From contig CAISYK010000265.1 of NCBI GenBank assembly GCA_903889605.1, positions 1-9,373 of the forward strand: a stretch of 9,373 nt of DNA, read 5' to 3'. The notes beneath the pieces were generated by a model. It was not told the DNA's origin. It saw only the letters and a program-made list of their open reading frames with translations, and ran no database searches. Positions within the stretch are counted from its first letter, which is position 1. Every line of letters begins with the position of its first letter. The translations under genes were made by a program, and so were the position numbers. Source of the DNA: an uncultured Bacteroidota bacterium (GTDB lineage: Bacteria; Bacteroidota; Bacteroidia; 2-12-FULL-35-15). This document shows, piece by piece, positions 1 through 7,298 of the stretch.

Positions 1-361
1 CTATTCCTAATACTAACATTACTGAAGCTCCGGGCCAGTGCATAATTTTAAACAAAGAGCCTAGTATAATTGCTGCGGCGGAAAATATTCCGCTCCTAAT
101 CATTGTTTTTTTCATGGCGTAATAGTTTTTAAAGGTTAGTAATAAATTGGTTTCTTCTTCGATTTCTTTAAAATCCTTTTTAAAAAATTTGGAAATTGTT
201 TTGTGATAGAAATCTTCAAAGTCCCCTTCCGGTTCAAACTCACACTCTATAATACAACAAACATGATCAAGGAGGTTTAGCTGCAGGTCCTCCATCTCAA
301 CTCCGCGGATTTTGATATCGTTGAGAATAAAATCAATCTGTTTTTCACTAAGTGCGTACAT
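1..361 (-). CDS. PadR-linked small membrane protein, C-terminus cut by window edge
   Basis: The 120 visible residues are the N-terminal part of a protein whose remainder lies left of the window. Residues 1-80 are soluble and acidic, with a Cys-Cys pair in LLDHVCCIIE (about 30-39). From about residue 90 a hydrophobic helix begins (GIFSAAAIILGSLF), followed directly by KIMHWPGA (105-112) and a second hydrophobic run. The helix plus K-I-x-H-W-P-G-A resembles, from memory, the first membrane segment of the gliding/type IX secretion protein GldL and of several small Bacteroidota membrane proteins, but the soluble N-terminal part is unlike GldL. The start ATG (361-359) shares one base with the padR stop codon (TAATG), so translation is probably coupled. 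In related pairs the PadR partner is typically a membrane protein controlled by the repressor; the function here is unknown. Reading frame and coupling are directly visible; the role is inferred. Confidence 0.75.
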   Translation of the reverse strand, partial: MYALSEKQIDFILNDIKIRGVEMEDLQLNLLDHVCCIIECEFEPEGDFEDFYHKTISKFFKKDFKEIEEETNLLLTFKNYYAMKKTMIRSGIFSAAAIILGSLFKIMHWPGASVMLVLGI

Positions 362-699
362 TATGCTAATTGTATTTTAATGTCTAACAAAAATTTCATT
401 GTATTAATGAAGTCGGCAAATTCGTTGACTTTTTCAACTGCATTTATTTTGCCTTTTGGTGTAAGCGTATAATATTTGCGTATGCGCTTGCCGATATTTA
501 CTATTTGCGTGGTCACTACTCCATCGCTTTCCAAAGCATGAAGGGTTGGATATAATGCGCCCTCCGTTATCTGAATTTTGTTGCTGGTTAATTCTTTAAC
601 GCGTTGGGTGATTTCATATCCGTACATTTCTTTGTTTTCGGATAATAACTTTAAAACAATCGTTTTTAAAGTTCCTTTTATTAGCTCTGATGAGTACAT
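361..699 (-). CDS. PadR-family transcriptional regulator
   Basis: A 112-residue protein with the PadR-type winged helix-turn-helix. Seen in order: the first helix with KGTLKTIVLKLL (8-19), the YGYEI motif (26-30), the recognition region ITEGALYPTLHALESDGVV (44-62) and the wing with RKYYTLTPKGK (74-84). A short C-terminal helix (about 85-112) should serve for dimerisation. The length is typical of the short PadR subfamily, which lacks a long effector-binding C-terminal domain. The frame stays open upstream to an ATG at 759, but those 20 extra residues would be encoded by the likely promoter and inverted repeat, and family members begin close to the motif MYSSELIKGTLK, so the ATG at 699 is preferred. 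It is followed with a one-base overlap by a membrane-protein gene and probably represses both. The inducer is not evident. Confidence 0.92.
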   Translation of the reverse strand: MYSSELIKGTLKTIVLKLLSENKEMYGYEITQRVKELTSNKIQITEGALYPTLHALESDGVVTTQIVNIGKRIRKYYTLTPKGKINAVEKVNEFADFINTMKFLLDIKIQLA

Positions 700-727
700 T
701 TTTTTATTTATTGATAAATACCTAGGA

Positions 728-760
728 CAAATATACATAAGAATATTATGTATATGCAAA
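728..760 (-). promoter_or_regulatory. Likely promoter of the padR unit
   Basis: On the minus strand TATATTTG (735-728) matches the Bacteroidota -7 form TAnnTTTG, and TTTG (760-757) lies 21 nt upstream as a -33 element. Transcription would start near 720, giving a leader of about 20 nt to the ATG at 699. The match is by pattern only. Confidence 0.55.
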
Positions 761-768
761 TTATGTAT
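731..768. promoter_or_regulatory. Inverted repeat, probable PadR operator
   Basis: A perfect palindrome with 10-bp arms lies at 731-740 (ATATACATAA) and 746-755 (TTATGTATAT), separated by 5 bp (GAATA). A further copy of the half-site, TTATGTAT, follows at 761-768. One arm overlaps the -7 element of the padR promoter, so a bound dimer would block transcription. PadR repressors commonly bind dyads built from ATGT/ACAT half-sites near their own promoters. The half-sites are present here, but their orientation (ACAT then ATGT within the main palindrome) differs from the ATGT-N8-ACAT order I recall for other family members. Confidence 0.55.
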
Positions 769-770
769 CA

Positions 771-984
771 GTTATTTTAAAATATTTTTTAATGTGCTAA
801 TAATTAGGCTGTTGTTTGAGGGGAATTCCAGGAAAATTAATCTTGTCAGAACAATTTATTAATATCTAAAACAGAAAGATCAAATTTTAATCCCAATTAT
901 TAACTGCTTTTTTACGGATTTCTACTTCAATTTATTTTAAAGATATGCCGTTCCCAAAAATATGGTTTATTTTATGTACCTTAA
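771..984. other. AT-rich divergent intergenic region, no gene seen
   Basis: This stretch lies between the padR operator and the receptor promoter. It is AT-rich and contains no reading frame with protein-like features; a frame open on the plus strand from 578 to 862 is mostly antisense to padR. The 10-mer TTAGGCTGTT at 804-813 recurs at 988-997 inside the proposed receptor promoter, which may be chance. No terminator hairpin or RNA gene was recognised. Confidence 0.5.
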
Positions 985-1018
985 TTGTTAGGCTGTTTTC
1001 AGCATTGTTGTAGTTTTG
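985..1018 (+). promoter_or_regulatory. Likely promoter of the TonB-dependent receptor
   Basis: TAGTTTTG (1011-1018) matches the Bacteroidota -7 form TAnnTTTG, and TTG at 985-987 lies 23 nt upstream, at the long end of accepted spacing. Transcription would begin around 1025, about 55 nt before the ATG at 1079. This helps decide the gene start, because the upstream in-frame TTG at 1016 lies within the -7 element itself. Confidence 0.5.
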
Positions 1019-1078
1019 TCATCATTAATAATTTTTGCCAAAGAATTGAATCGACTAATAGCTGATGAGATAACATTT

Positions 1079-3484
1079 ATGGCAAAATCGGCATATCAAT
1101 TTATGAATTATTTTTTCACACTTTTACTTGTTTCATTTTCCTTTTGTCTTTGTGTTGCCCAGGAAAATGAAGAGGAAGCGTTTCAAACATTAAAGGGCCG
1201 GGTAATTGATAAAGACTCTAAAACACCGCTTTGGGGTGCAGTCGTTATTCTTATTGATTCTACCAAGTTCCTGGGTAATGTTACCGATTCTGCAGGATAT
1301 TTTAAAATCGATAAAGCACCTGTCGGCAGACAAACTCTCAAGATTAAATATATTGGATATGAAGATTTGCTGATAAAAAATATTCTGGTAACCTCTGAAA
1401 AAGATATTTCATTGACAATACAAATGACTGAGGGGGCTCAGCAAATGAAGGAAATAACGATTGTTGCCAGACTGGATAAAGACAGAGCTCTTAACTCAAT
1501 GGCATCGGTGAGTGCGAGATCTTTTAGTATTGAAGAGGCAGATCGTTATGCCGGCGGCATAACTGATCCGGCACGAATGGCACAGGCATATGCAGGTGTT
1601 GCTGCTACTTCAAATGGAAATAACGAGATCGTTGTTCGAGGAAATTCTCCCCGCGGCCTTCTATGGAGAATTGAAGGTATTGAGATTTTAAATCCCAACC
1701 ATTTCCAGGAAGATGAAGGTGCGACAGGAGGAGGTGTATGCTTACTCAGTTCAAATATTATTTCAAATTCTGATTTTTATACCAGTGCGTTTCCTGCTGA
1801 ATACGGCAACGCTCTTTCAGGTGTGTTTGATCTTAACCTCCGGAAAGGAAGTGATGAATTTATTCAGTCGTCAGTTCAGGCAAGTGTGGTTGGTACCGAA
1901 ATTTCAATTGAAGGTCCTATTTTAAAAAAAAGAGAATCATCTTATCTTTTAAATTATAGATATTCAACATTTGCATTGCTTGACAAAATGGGCATCAAAG
2001 TTTCAAACGAAAATATTATTCCTAAATTTCAGGACTTTTCATTTAACCTGAGTTTACCTTCCAACAGAATAGGTGATTTTACAGTATTTGGCATCATGGG
2101 TAAAAGCAGTTCCGGTATTAAAGCAATAAAAGATTCTTTATTTCTTGCCGACAAAAACAACCGCTATGAAGAATATGATCAAGGCAATATGTGGATTACA
2201 GGGATCACCAATAATTATTCAGCGTCCAATAAAAAAACATATTATAAATCAGTTATTGCAGTATTGGGAAATGATAATAAAATGACAAGTGATACTGCAG
2301 ATTTTAATTTTAATGACCACCCCATTTACAATGAAGACATCTCATATACCACAATTCGCGGGTCATTTCTGGCCAACCATAAATATAATTCCAAACACAT
2401 AGTAAGAGCCGGAGCTATCTTCAGTGAAGAGTTTTACAGCCTATATTCGGCAGGTTATGATTTTGAAACTGCGCCTATCAAAAAAGAAATTGTTTTTGAT
2501 AATAAAGGTGCTGCATCGGTTTTTCAAAGTTATATTGAGTGGAAATACCGCATGACTAATAAATTTACATTGAACACAGGAATACATTATTTAAGATATT
2601 TTCTTAACAATAATAGTTCTGTTGAACCGCGTGTGGGTTTAATATTTCAGCTGAATGGAAAGCAATCGTTAACGGCCGGTGTTGGCCTGCATTCGAGAAT
2701 TGAGCCAATCTCCGTTTACCTTACCAATATTCCTCAACACGGAATACCAGAGCAGCCAAATAAAAAACTAGGTTTGTCAAAATCGCTTCATGCCGTGGTT
2801 GGGTACGATTTTTCATTTGGGGAGGATGTACTTTTAAAAGCTGAAGTTTATTATCAATATTTATATAATATTCCTGTTGGAATAGACATCGCGGATAATC
2901 AATTTTCAGTACTTAATTTGCGTTATGGTTTTATAACAATCCCGCTCAGCAATAATGGAAAAGGGAGGAACTATGGGGTAGATTTAACTTTTGAAAAATA
3001 TTTTACAAAATCGTATTATTTTATGATTACAGGATCTATTTATGATTCGCGTTATATGCCCGCAGACGGCAAAATATACAATACTACCTTTAATGGGAAT
3101 TATATTTTTAATGCTCTTTTAGGGAAAGAATGGACACTGGACATCAAAAAAAATATAATACTGGGACTTAATTTTCGATTTCTCTACAGAGGCGGGATGC
3201 GCTACCAAGGCATTGATATAGCTGCGTCCAATATTGAAGGACATGCGGTATACAATAAGAATGAAAACTATACTCTTATAACACCGGATGTTTATAATGT
3301 TGATTTGGGCTTGAATTTAAAAATAAATCGAAAAAAATATTCCTGGGTTGTTTCTCTTGATTTAAATAACCTCAATAACCAGAAAGCGGTAATTGGCATG
3401 AAATACAATACCTACAGCGGAACAATTAAATATGAATATGATTTATTGCTGCTGCCGATTGTTGGTGCAAAAGTTAACTTTTGA
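1079..3484 (+). CDS. TonB-dependent outer-membrane receptor with carboxypeptidase-regulatory-like domain
   Basis: An 801-residue outer-membrane receptor that should import a ligand using TonB-ExbBD energy. Residues 1-27 form a signal peptide with a hydrophobic core (NYFFTLLLVSFSFCL) and a probable signal peptidase I cut after CVA. Residues about 38-118 are a carboxypeptidase-D regulatory-like domain (LKGRVIDKDSKTPLWGAVV, DSAGYFKI, VGRQTLKIKYIGYE). The plug spans about 130-255, with EIVVRGNSPRGLLWRIEGIE as the usual plug signature and SAFPAEYGNALSGVFDL near its end. The rest is beta-barrel, ending in an aromatic residue (AKVNF), the usual outer-membrane signal. The frame extends to a TTG at 1016, but the signal peptide and promoter favour ATG 1079; ATG 1103 is a weaker alternative. 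No SusD lipoprotein, N-terminal secretin/STN domain or transport gene is adjacent, so the ligand is unknown. This is not a SusC/SusD pair. Confidence 0.93.
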   Translation: MAKSAYQFMNYFFTLLLVSFSFCLCVAQENEEEAFQTLKGRVIDKDSKTPLWGAVVILIDSTKFLGNVTDSAGYFKIDKAPVGRQTLKIKYIGYEDLLIKNILVTSEKDISLTIQMTEGAQQMKEITIVARLDKDRALNSMASVSARSFSIEEADRYAGGITDPARMAQAYAGVAATSNGNNEIVVRGNSPRGLLWRIEGIEILNPNHFQEDEGATGGGVCLLSSNIISNSDFYTSAFPAEYGNALSGVFDLNLRKGSDEFIQSSVQASVVGTEISIEGPILKKRESSYLLNYRYSTFALLDKMGIKVSNENIIPKFQDFSFNLSLPSNRIGDFTVFGIMGKSSSGIKAIKDSLFLADKNNRYEEYDQGNMWITGITNNYSASNKKTYYKSVIAVLGNDNKMTSDTADFNFNDHPIYNEDISYTTIRGSFLANHKYNSKHIVRAGAIFSEEFYSLYSAGYDFETAPIKKEIVFDNKGAASVFQSYIEWKYRMTNKFTLNTGIHYLRYFLNNNSSVEPRVGLIFQLNGKQSLTAGVGLHSRIEPISVYLTNIPQHGIPEQPNKKLGLSKSLHAVVGYDFSFGEDVLLKAEVYYQYLYNIPVGIDIADNQFSVLNLRYGFITIPLSNNGKGRNYGVDLTFEKYFTKSYYFMITGSIYDSRYMPADGKIYNTTFNGNYIFNALLGKEWTLDIKKNIILGLNFRFLYRGGMRYQGIDIAASNIEGHAVYNKNENYTLITPDVYNVDLGLNLKINRKKYSWVVSLDLNNLNNQKAVIGMKYNTYSGTIKYEYDLLLLPIVGAKVNF

Positions 3485-3537
3485 TTTGTAAGGTCATCTT
3501 TTTATTGCTATCGTACTAATGACAAACTAATCACCAA

Positions 3538-5466
3538 ATGGAACAACAAATAGAGCGTTTACTGAATTTGCGGAAGCTGTTAAAAGTTGAGCGGGACGAA
3601 GATTTCGCGCAGTATAAACAGCATTTTGCACGTAATAATATCAATTACCGCCGGCAAAACGGAGTAACATGGTATCCTGTAGTTATTACCAATGTTGAAA
3701 TTGGGCATGGCGAATATCTTTCTATTGATATTGAACGGACAACTAATCATAATGAACCGCATCAATTTTCGGGTGGTAAAAATGCCGCTCTTTTTTCAAA
3801 TACCTATCCCGACGAACAGCCAATAAATGGAATCATAAAAATAATTAATCCGAACAAACTCCGATTATCACTGACAATTGATGAACTGCCTGACTGGTGC
3901 GATGACGGGAAGCTAGGAATTAATTTATTGTTTGATGAAAGCAGTTATCGTGAAATGGATATTGCGATGGAAAAGGTTATCAGCGCATCGCATAATCGTT
4001 TAGCGGTATTACGTGATGTAATGTATGGAATAAAGCTACCGGTATTTAATAAAACCGATGAATCAATTCATATAACAGGACTGAATAAATCTCAGAATGC
4101 CGCGGTGCAGAAAATAGCAGCGGCAAAAGATATTGCTATTATACATGGCCCGCCGGGGACGGGTAAAACAACTACATTGGTGCAGGCTATACGTCAAACA
4201 TTATTAACAGAAAAACAAGTTTTGGTATGCAGCTCGAGCAATACAGCTGTTGACCTGCTTACCGAAAAACTGCACCGCGAAGGCATCAATGTACTGCGTT
4301 TAGGTAATCCTGCCCGTATTTCAGAAGAAGTGATAATGAATACATTGGATGTAAAAATGGCAGCGCATGAATCATTTAAGGAGTTAAAAAAATACCGAAA
4401 AACTGCTGAAGAGTATTTTCGTATGGCAGGAAAATACAAACGTACTTTCGGCAGAGAGGAACGTATTACACGGCAGATGTTTTACGAAGAGGGGCGTAAA
4501 ATATTACACGAGGCACGCAATCTGGAAGATTATATTTTTCATGAGCAATTTGATAAGGCCCAGGTAATCGCCTGCACGCCTGTCGTATCGTCGGGAAAGA
4601 TGATGCGCGATAAACATTTTTCTACAGTTTTTATTGATGAAGCGGCACAGGCTTTAGAGCCTATGTGCTGGATTCCGATTACAAGAAGCGACCGTGTAAT
4701 ATTTGCCGGAGATCATTTTCAGCTGCCGCCTACGGTTAAATCTAAAAAGGCGGAAGCAGAAGGGATGAAAGAAACATTATTTGAGCAGTGCATGAATTTG
4801 GAAAACGTTTCCGTGATGCTGAATACCCAATATCGCATGCATGAACATATAATGAATTTTTCTAATAAAAAATTCTATCAAAATAATTTAATTGCGGATG
4901 CATCTGTAAAAGATACTGTTTTAAGTTTCGATGAAAATGAATTTATGCTGCATACACCACTTGATTTTATTGATACTGCCGGGTGCGGTTACAATGAAAT
5001 CATAAATCCTGAAAGTTTAAGTATTGCAAATCCAGAAGAAGGGCAATTGCTTATTAAACATTTAAAGCTTCTGCTTGAGCAGTATTCATTGAGCAATAAG
5101 GCGGGCCGGCGAATTACCATTGGTATTATTTCGCCGTACAAAGAGCAGGTACAATATCTTACTTCAAAAATTGCTGAAGAGGCGGATTTTGATAATTACA
5201 GATCACAAATTGCAGTTAAAACCATTGATGGATTTCAAGGCCAGGAGCGCGATGTAATTTATATAAGTTTGGTAAGAAGCAATGATCTTAAAGAAATCGG
5301 ATTTTTAAATGATATCCGCCGTATGAATGTTGCACTCACGCGTGCAAAGAAAAAACTTGTAGTCTTCGGCGACAGTGCTACACTTGCCAATCATGGTTTT
5401 TATAAAAGTTTTCTGGATTATACCGAATCAATCAATTCATATAAATCGGCCTGGGAGTTTATGTAA
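3538..5466 (+). CDS. SF1B DNA/RNA helicase, IGHMBP2/UPF1-like
   Basis: A 642-residue ATP-dependent helicase with every superfamily 1 motif intact. The Q-motif glutamine is at about 186 (LNKSQNAAV). Walker A is GPPGTGKTT (204-212), motif Ia is SSSNTAVDLL (232-241), Walker B is DEAA (367-370), motif III is GDHFQLPPT (391-399), motif IV is QYRMHE (431-436), motif V is TIDGFQGQERD (562-572) and motif VI is NVALTRAK (597-604). Residues 1-180 form an N-terminal region with an OB-like accessory part, as expected for IGHMBP2-type enzymes; about 270-340 is a charged helical insertion (1B/1C-like). Length fits the bacterial IGHMBP2-like family. It likely unwinds nucleic acid 5'-to-3' in the cytoplasm; whether DNA or RNA is the natural substrate is not known. 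It starts 53 nt after the receptor stop, with no clear terminator or promoter between them, so read-through is possible. No Shine-Dalgarno is present (leader CTAATCACCAA). No nuclease or defence domain is fused. Confidence 0.95.
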   Translation: MEQQIERLLNLRKLLKVERDEDFAQYKQHFARNNINYRRQNGVTWYPVVITNVEIGHGEYLSIDIERTTNHNEPHQFSGGKNAALFSNTYPDEQPINGIIKIINPNKLRLSLTIDELPDWCDDGKLGINLLFDESSYREMDIAMEKVISASHNRLAVLRDVMYGIKLPVFNKTDESIHITGLNKSQNAAVQKIAAAKDIAIIHGPPGTGKTTTLVQAIRQTLLTEKQVLVCSSSNTAVDLLTEKLHREGINVLRLGNPARISEEVIMNTLDVKMAAHESFKELKKYRKTAEEYFRMAGKYKRTFGREERITRQMFYEEGRKILHEARNLEDYIFHEQFDKAQVIACTPVVSSGKMMRDKHFSTVFIDEAAQALEPMCWIPITRSDRVIFAGDHFQLPPTVKSKKAEAEGMKETLFEQCMNLENVSVMLNTQYRMHEHIMNFSNKKFYQNNLIADASVKDTVLSFDENEFMLHTPLDFIDTAGCGYNEIINPESLSIANPEEGQLLIKHLKLLLEQYSLSNKAGRRITIGIISPYKEQVQYLTSKIAEEADFDNYRSQIAVKTIDGFQGQERDVIYISLVRSNDLKEIGFLNDIRRMNVALTRAKKKLVVFGDSATLANHGFYKSFLDYTESINSYKSAWEFM

Positions 5467-5537
5467 ATTTACCTTTAGATTCTACAGAATTGCTTCCTCT
5501 GGATTACATAAACTTTATAATTTTTTTATGGGCGTTT

Positions 5538-5559
5538 ATCTGCGGAATCTGCGGGAAAA
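5538..5559. repeat. Short intergenic repeat remnant (ATCTGCGG)
   Basis: ATCTGCGG at 5538-5545 is followed, after one A, by ATCTGCGGG at 5547-5555 and then AAAA. This duplicated ATCTGCGG pattern resembles a short element scattered between genes in many Bacteroidota chromosomes. It lies in the 172-bp gap between the helicase and the SDR gene. The tandem repetition is directly seen; the family identification is from memory and needs a genome-wide count. Confidence 0.4.
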
Positions 5560-5638
5560 TAAAATTGTTAGTATGGGAAATTAACTATTCCGGTTTAAAG
5601 AAAATTAAATAAAATCCATAAATAATTTATTAATAATA

Positions 5639-6481
5639 ATGCAGAATAAAAACATACTTATAACCGGCGCCTCTGCTGGTATTGGATTAGAGACAGCTAA
5701 ATTCCTGGCAAAGAAAGGAGCAAATATTTATATTGTCGCACGTACTATCGAAAAAGCAAAATCAGCTGTTGAAGAAATTAAAAAACACAGCGGAAATAAC
5801 AATATATATTTTTTCACTGCTGATCTATCTTCGCAGAAAGAAGTCCGCAGGCTTGCAGAAGAAGTGAAGGCCAAGCTAACTAAACTTGATGTGTTGATTA
5901 ACAACGCCGGTGCTGCATTTCAGCATTTTCAATTGTCGGCCGATAATATTGAAATGTCTTTAGCGACAAATCATTTGAGCTATTTCTTACTTACCAATTT
6001 GCTCCTTGATCTGATGAAAAAATCTGCGCCTGCGCGGATTGTAATTGTTTCTTCAGATTCGCATTACCGAGGCAAAATAGATTTTGATGATCTCTATATG
6101 ACAAAAGATTACGATGGATTGAAGGCTTACGAACGTTCAAAACTTGGCAATGTTCTATTTACTCTTGAACTTGCCGAACGGCTTAATGGGAGCGGTGTTA
6201 CAATCAATGCACTGCATCCTGGCAGGGTAAAAACAGATATTGGTTTCAAAAATACGGGGCTGCTTTATAAAATTGGCTGGACTATTGTCAAATTATTTTT
6301 ATCTGTGAGTGTTGAAAAAGGTGCTGAAACGTCTATATACCTGGCCCATTCAGAGGATGTGAAAAATGTTTCAGGGAAATATTTTACTGATTGTAAACAG
6401 AAATGGCATTCGCGCTATTCGCAGACTCCGGGAATGAAAGAAAAACTTTGGGAAATAAGTGAAAAGCTTACAAACTTTTGA
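5639..6481 (+). CDS. Short-chain dehydrogenase/reductase, retinol-dehydrogenase-like
   Basis: A 280-residue classical-type SDR that should oxidise or reduce an alcohol/carbonyl using a nicotinamide cofactor. Seen in order: the dinucleotide-binding TGASAGIG (9-16), VAR with Arg35 after the second strand (suggesting NADP(H)), ADLS (61-64), LINNAGA (86-92), Asn111, the catalytic serine in IVIVSSDSH (Ser139), Tyr164 and Lys168 in YERSK, and the structural motif HPGRVKTDIG (193-202). Residues about 203-235 form a hydrophobic stretch (LLYKIGWTIVKLFLSVSV) that may bind substrate or a membrane surface, as in the retinol dehydrogenase/WWOX-like subgroup. All catalytic residues are present. The substrate cannot be named from sequence. 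It follows the helicase by 172 bp with a repeat remnant between, so it may have its own promoter, though none matching TAnnTTTG was found. Its 3' end faces the LysE gene across a convergent repeat region. Confidence 0.93.
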   Translation: MQNKNILITGASAGIGLETAKFLAKKGANIYIVARTIEKAKSAVEEIKKHSGNNNIYFFTADLSSQKEVRRLAEEVKAKLTKLDVLINNAGAAFQHFQLSADNIEMSLATNHLSYFLLTNLLLDLMKKSAPARIVIVSSDSHYRGKIDFDDLYMTKDYDGLKAYERSKLGNVLFTLELAERLNGSGVTINALHPGRVKTDIGFKNTGLLYKIGWTIVKLFLSVSVEKGAETSIYLAHSEDVKNVSGKYFTDCKQKWHSRYSQTPGMKEKLWEISEKLTNF

Positions 6482-6494
6482 TTATAGCCATTTA

Positions 6495-6642
6495 TGTCAT
6501 ACAGAGCTTTTTGCAATGGATCACAAATCCATAATCATAAACATTCTGTCATCCAGAGCTTTTCGCGAAGGATCTTGTTTATCTTAATTGTAATTACTAT
6601 TATTAACAAGAGACCGCTGGCTAAAGGGCATTCAGAATGACA
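6495..6642. repeat. Convergent intergenic repeat cluster (TGTCATCC...GAAGGATC type)
   Basis: Two 28-bp units in direct orientation lie at 6495-6522 and 6547-6574 and match at 24 of 28 positions; both start TGTCAT and end GGATC. The second contains the self-complementary TTCGCGAA (6562-6569). Farther on, TTCAGAATGACA (6631-6642) is an imperfect inverted counterpart of the unit start, and TCTTGTT (6573-6579) can pair with AACAAGA (6605-6611). Units of this type (TGTCAT...GAAGGATC...AGAATGACA) recur between genes in many Bacteroidota genomes. Its position between two converging genes suits a bidirectional transcript end, but no classical hairpin plus T-run is seen. Confidence 0.6.
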
Positions 6643-6679
6643 TTGCGGATAAAAAACTGATGCCTGCCCAAGCCAAATC

Positions 6680-7285
6680 TCAATGGAAAAAAATTAATTT
6701 CATTCCAAACCCGATAATTATAAGACCTGAAATTTTATTAAGAACATTTAAAAAAGATGGTTTTATATATTTTTTTAAATGAAATGCAGAATACCCCTTC
6801 AGGCAGTCAGTAAAAAGTGTAACGCCCAAACCGGTTATGAACTGAGCTAAAACAAGGCTTTTGTCATTATGGTAAGTACTAAAAGCCAGCATCATTGCTC
6901 CAAACCAAAAAAATAAAATGGTAGGATTAAGGCTGTTGATCATAAACCCTTTTACGAAGATTTTATTGAGAGTTTTTTGGGAAATCTCATCCTGCTCAAC
7001 TATTACAGGCTTCTTAATTAGATTGCGGGAACCAAAATAAATTAAAACGGCCCCGCCGATATAATAAAGAATTTCTAAATGTTTTAACTCCGAAATTGAG
7101 CCCAAGGCAACATAAAGCAGCAAAAAAATTGTAATGGTATCACTCAAAAACACACCAAAGGCTAAGTAAAAAACAGATTTTAATGGGCTGGTAACCCCAA
7201 GATTAATGAGCATAAAAAATATCGGGCCGCAAAAAGTGCTTAAAATTAAACCCATTATTATGCCTTGAAAAACTGCTTCAAACAT
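6680..7285 (-). CDS. LysE/RhtB-family exporter
   Basis: A 201-residue inner-membrane protein with about six hydrophobic segments (roughly 2-24, 34-60, 70-87, 111-136, 143-163, 183-200). The LysE-family signatures are the first helix with the GP motif (TFCGPIFFMLINLG, 17-30), a charged cytoplasmic loop (about 88-108) and GFMINSLNPTILFFWFG (113-129), matching the family's G-x-x-x-N-x-x-NP pattern. Family members export amino acids or related small compounds by proton antiport. The length is usual for the family and all segments are intact. It starts 13 nt after the stop of the PLP lyase-like gene, without a Shine-Dalgarno, so the two are almost certainly co-transcribed. It may export a product or substrate of that enzyme, but LysE-family specificity cannot be read from sequence. 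Confidence 0.9.
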   Translation of the reverse strand: MFEAVFQGIIMGLILSTFCGPIFFMLINLGVTSPLKSVFYLAFGVFLSDTITIFLLLYVALGSISELKHLEILYYIGGAVLIYFGSRNLIKKPVIVEQDEISQKTLNKIFVKGFMINSLNPTILFFWFGAMMLAFSTYHNDKSLVLAQFITGLGVTLFTDCLKGYSAFHLKKYIKPSFLNVLNKISGLIIIGFGMKLIFFH

Positions 7286-7298
7286 AGTGTAGGAATTA

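Noticed and set aside
1..361. GldL of the type IX secretion/gliding motor
   Set aside because: Only the helix motif is shared; GldL lacks a soluble N-terminal domain of this kind and is flanked by gldK, gldM and gldN, which are absent.
578..862. Open plus-strand frame of 94 codons
   Set aside because: It is mostly antisense to padR and its operator, is rich in hydrophobic and Ile/Leu/Tyr residues typical of AT-rich antisense frames, and shows no family motif.
1016..1078. TTG-started N-terminal extension of the receptor
   Set aside because: The TTG lies in the likely -7 promoter element and the extension sits ahead of a normal signal peptide.
1079..3484. SusC of a SusC/SusD glycan-uptake pair
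   Set aside because: No SusD-type lipoprotein or glycoside hydrolase is nearby, and the protein is shorter than typical SusC.
3580..4439. Minus-strand open frames at 3580-3765 and 4194-4439
   Set aside because: They are antisense to the helicase, whose conserved motifs leave no doubt about the coding strand.
3538..5466. Helicase as part of an antiviral defence system
   Set aside because: It has the length and motifs of a stand-alone IGHMBP2-like helicase, with no nuclease domain and no defence genes beside it.
5639..6481. SDR as a 3-ketosphinganine reductase, forming a sphingolipid set with the lyase
   Set aside because: The motifs fit any classical SDR of the retinol-dehydrogenase type, the gene is on the opposite strand to the lyase, and no serine palmitoyltransferase or ceramide synthase is present.
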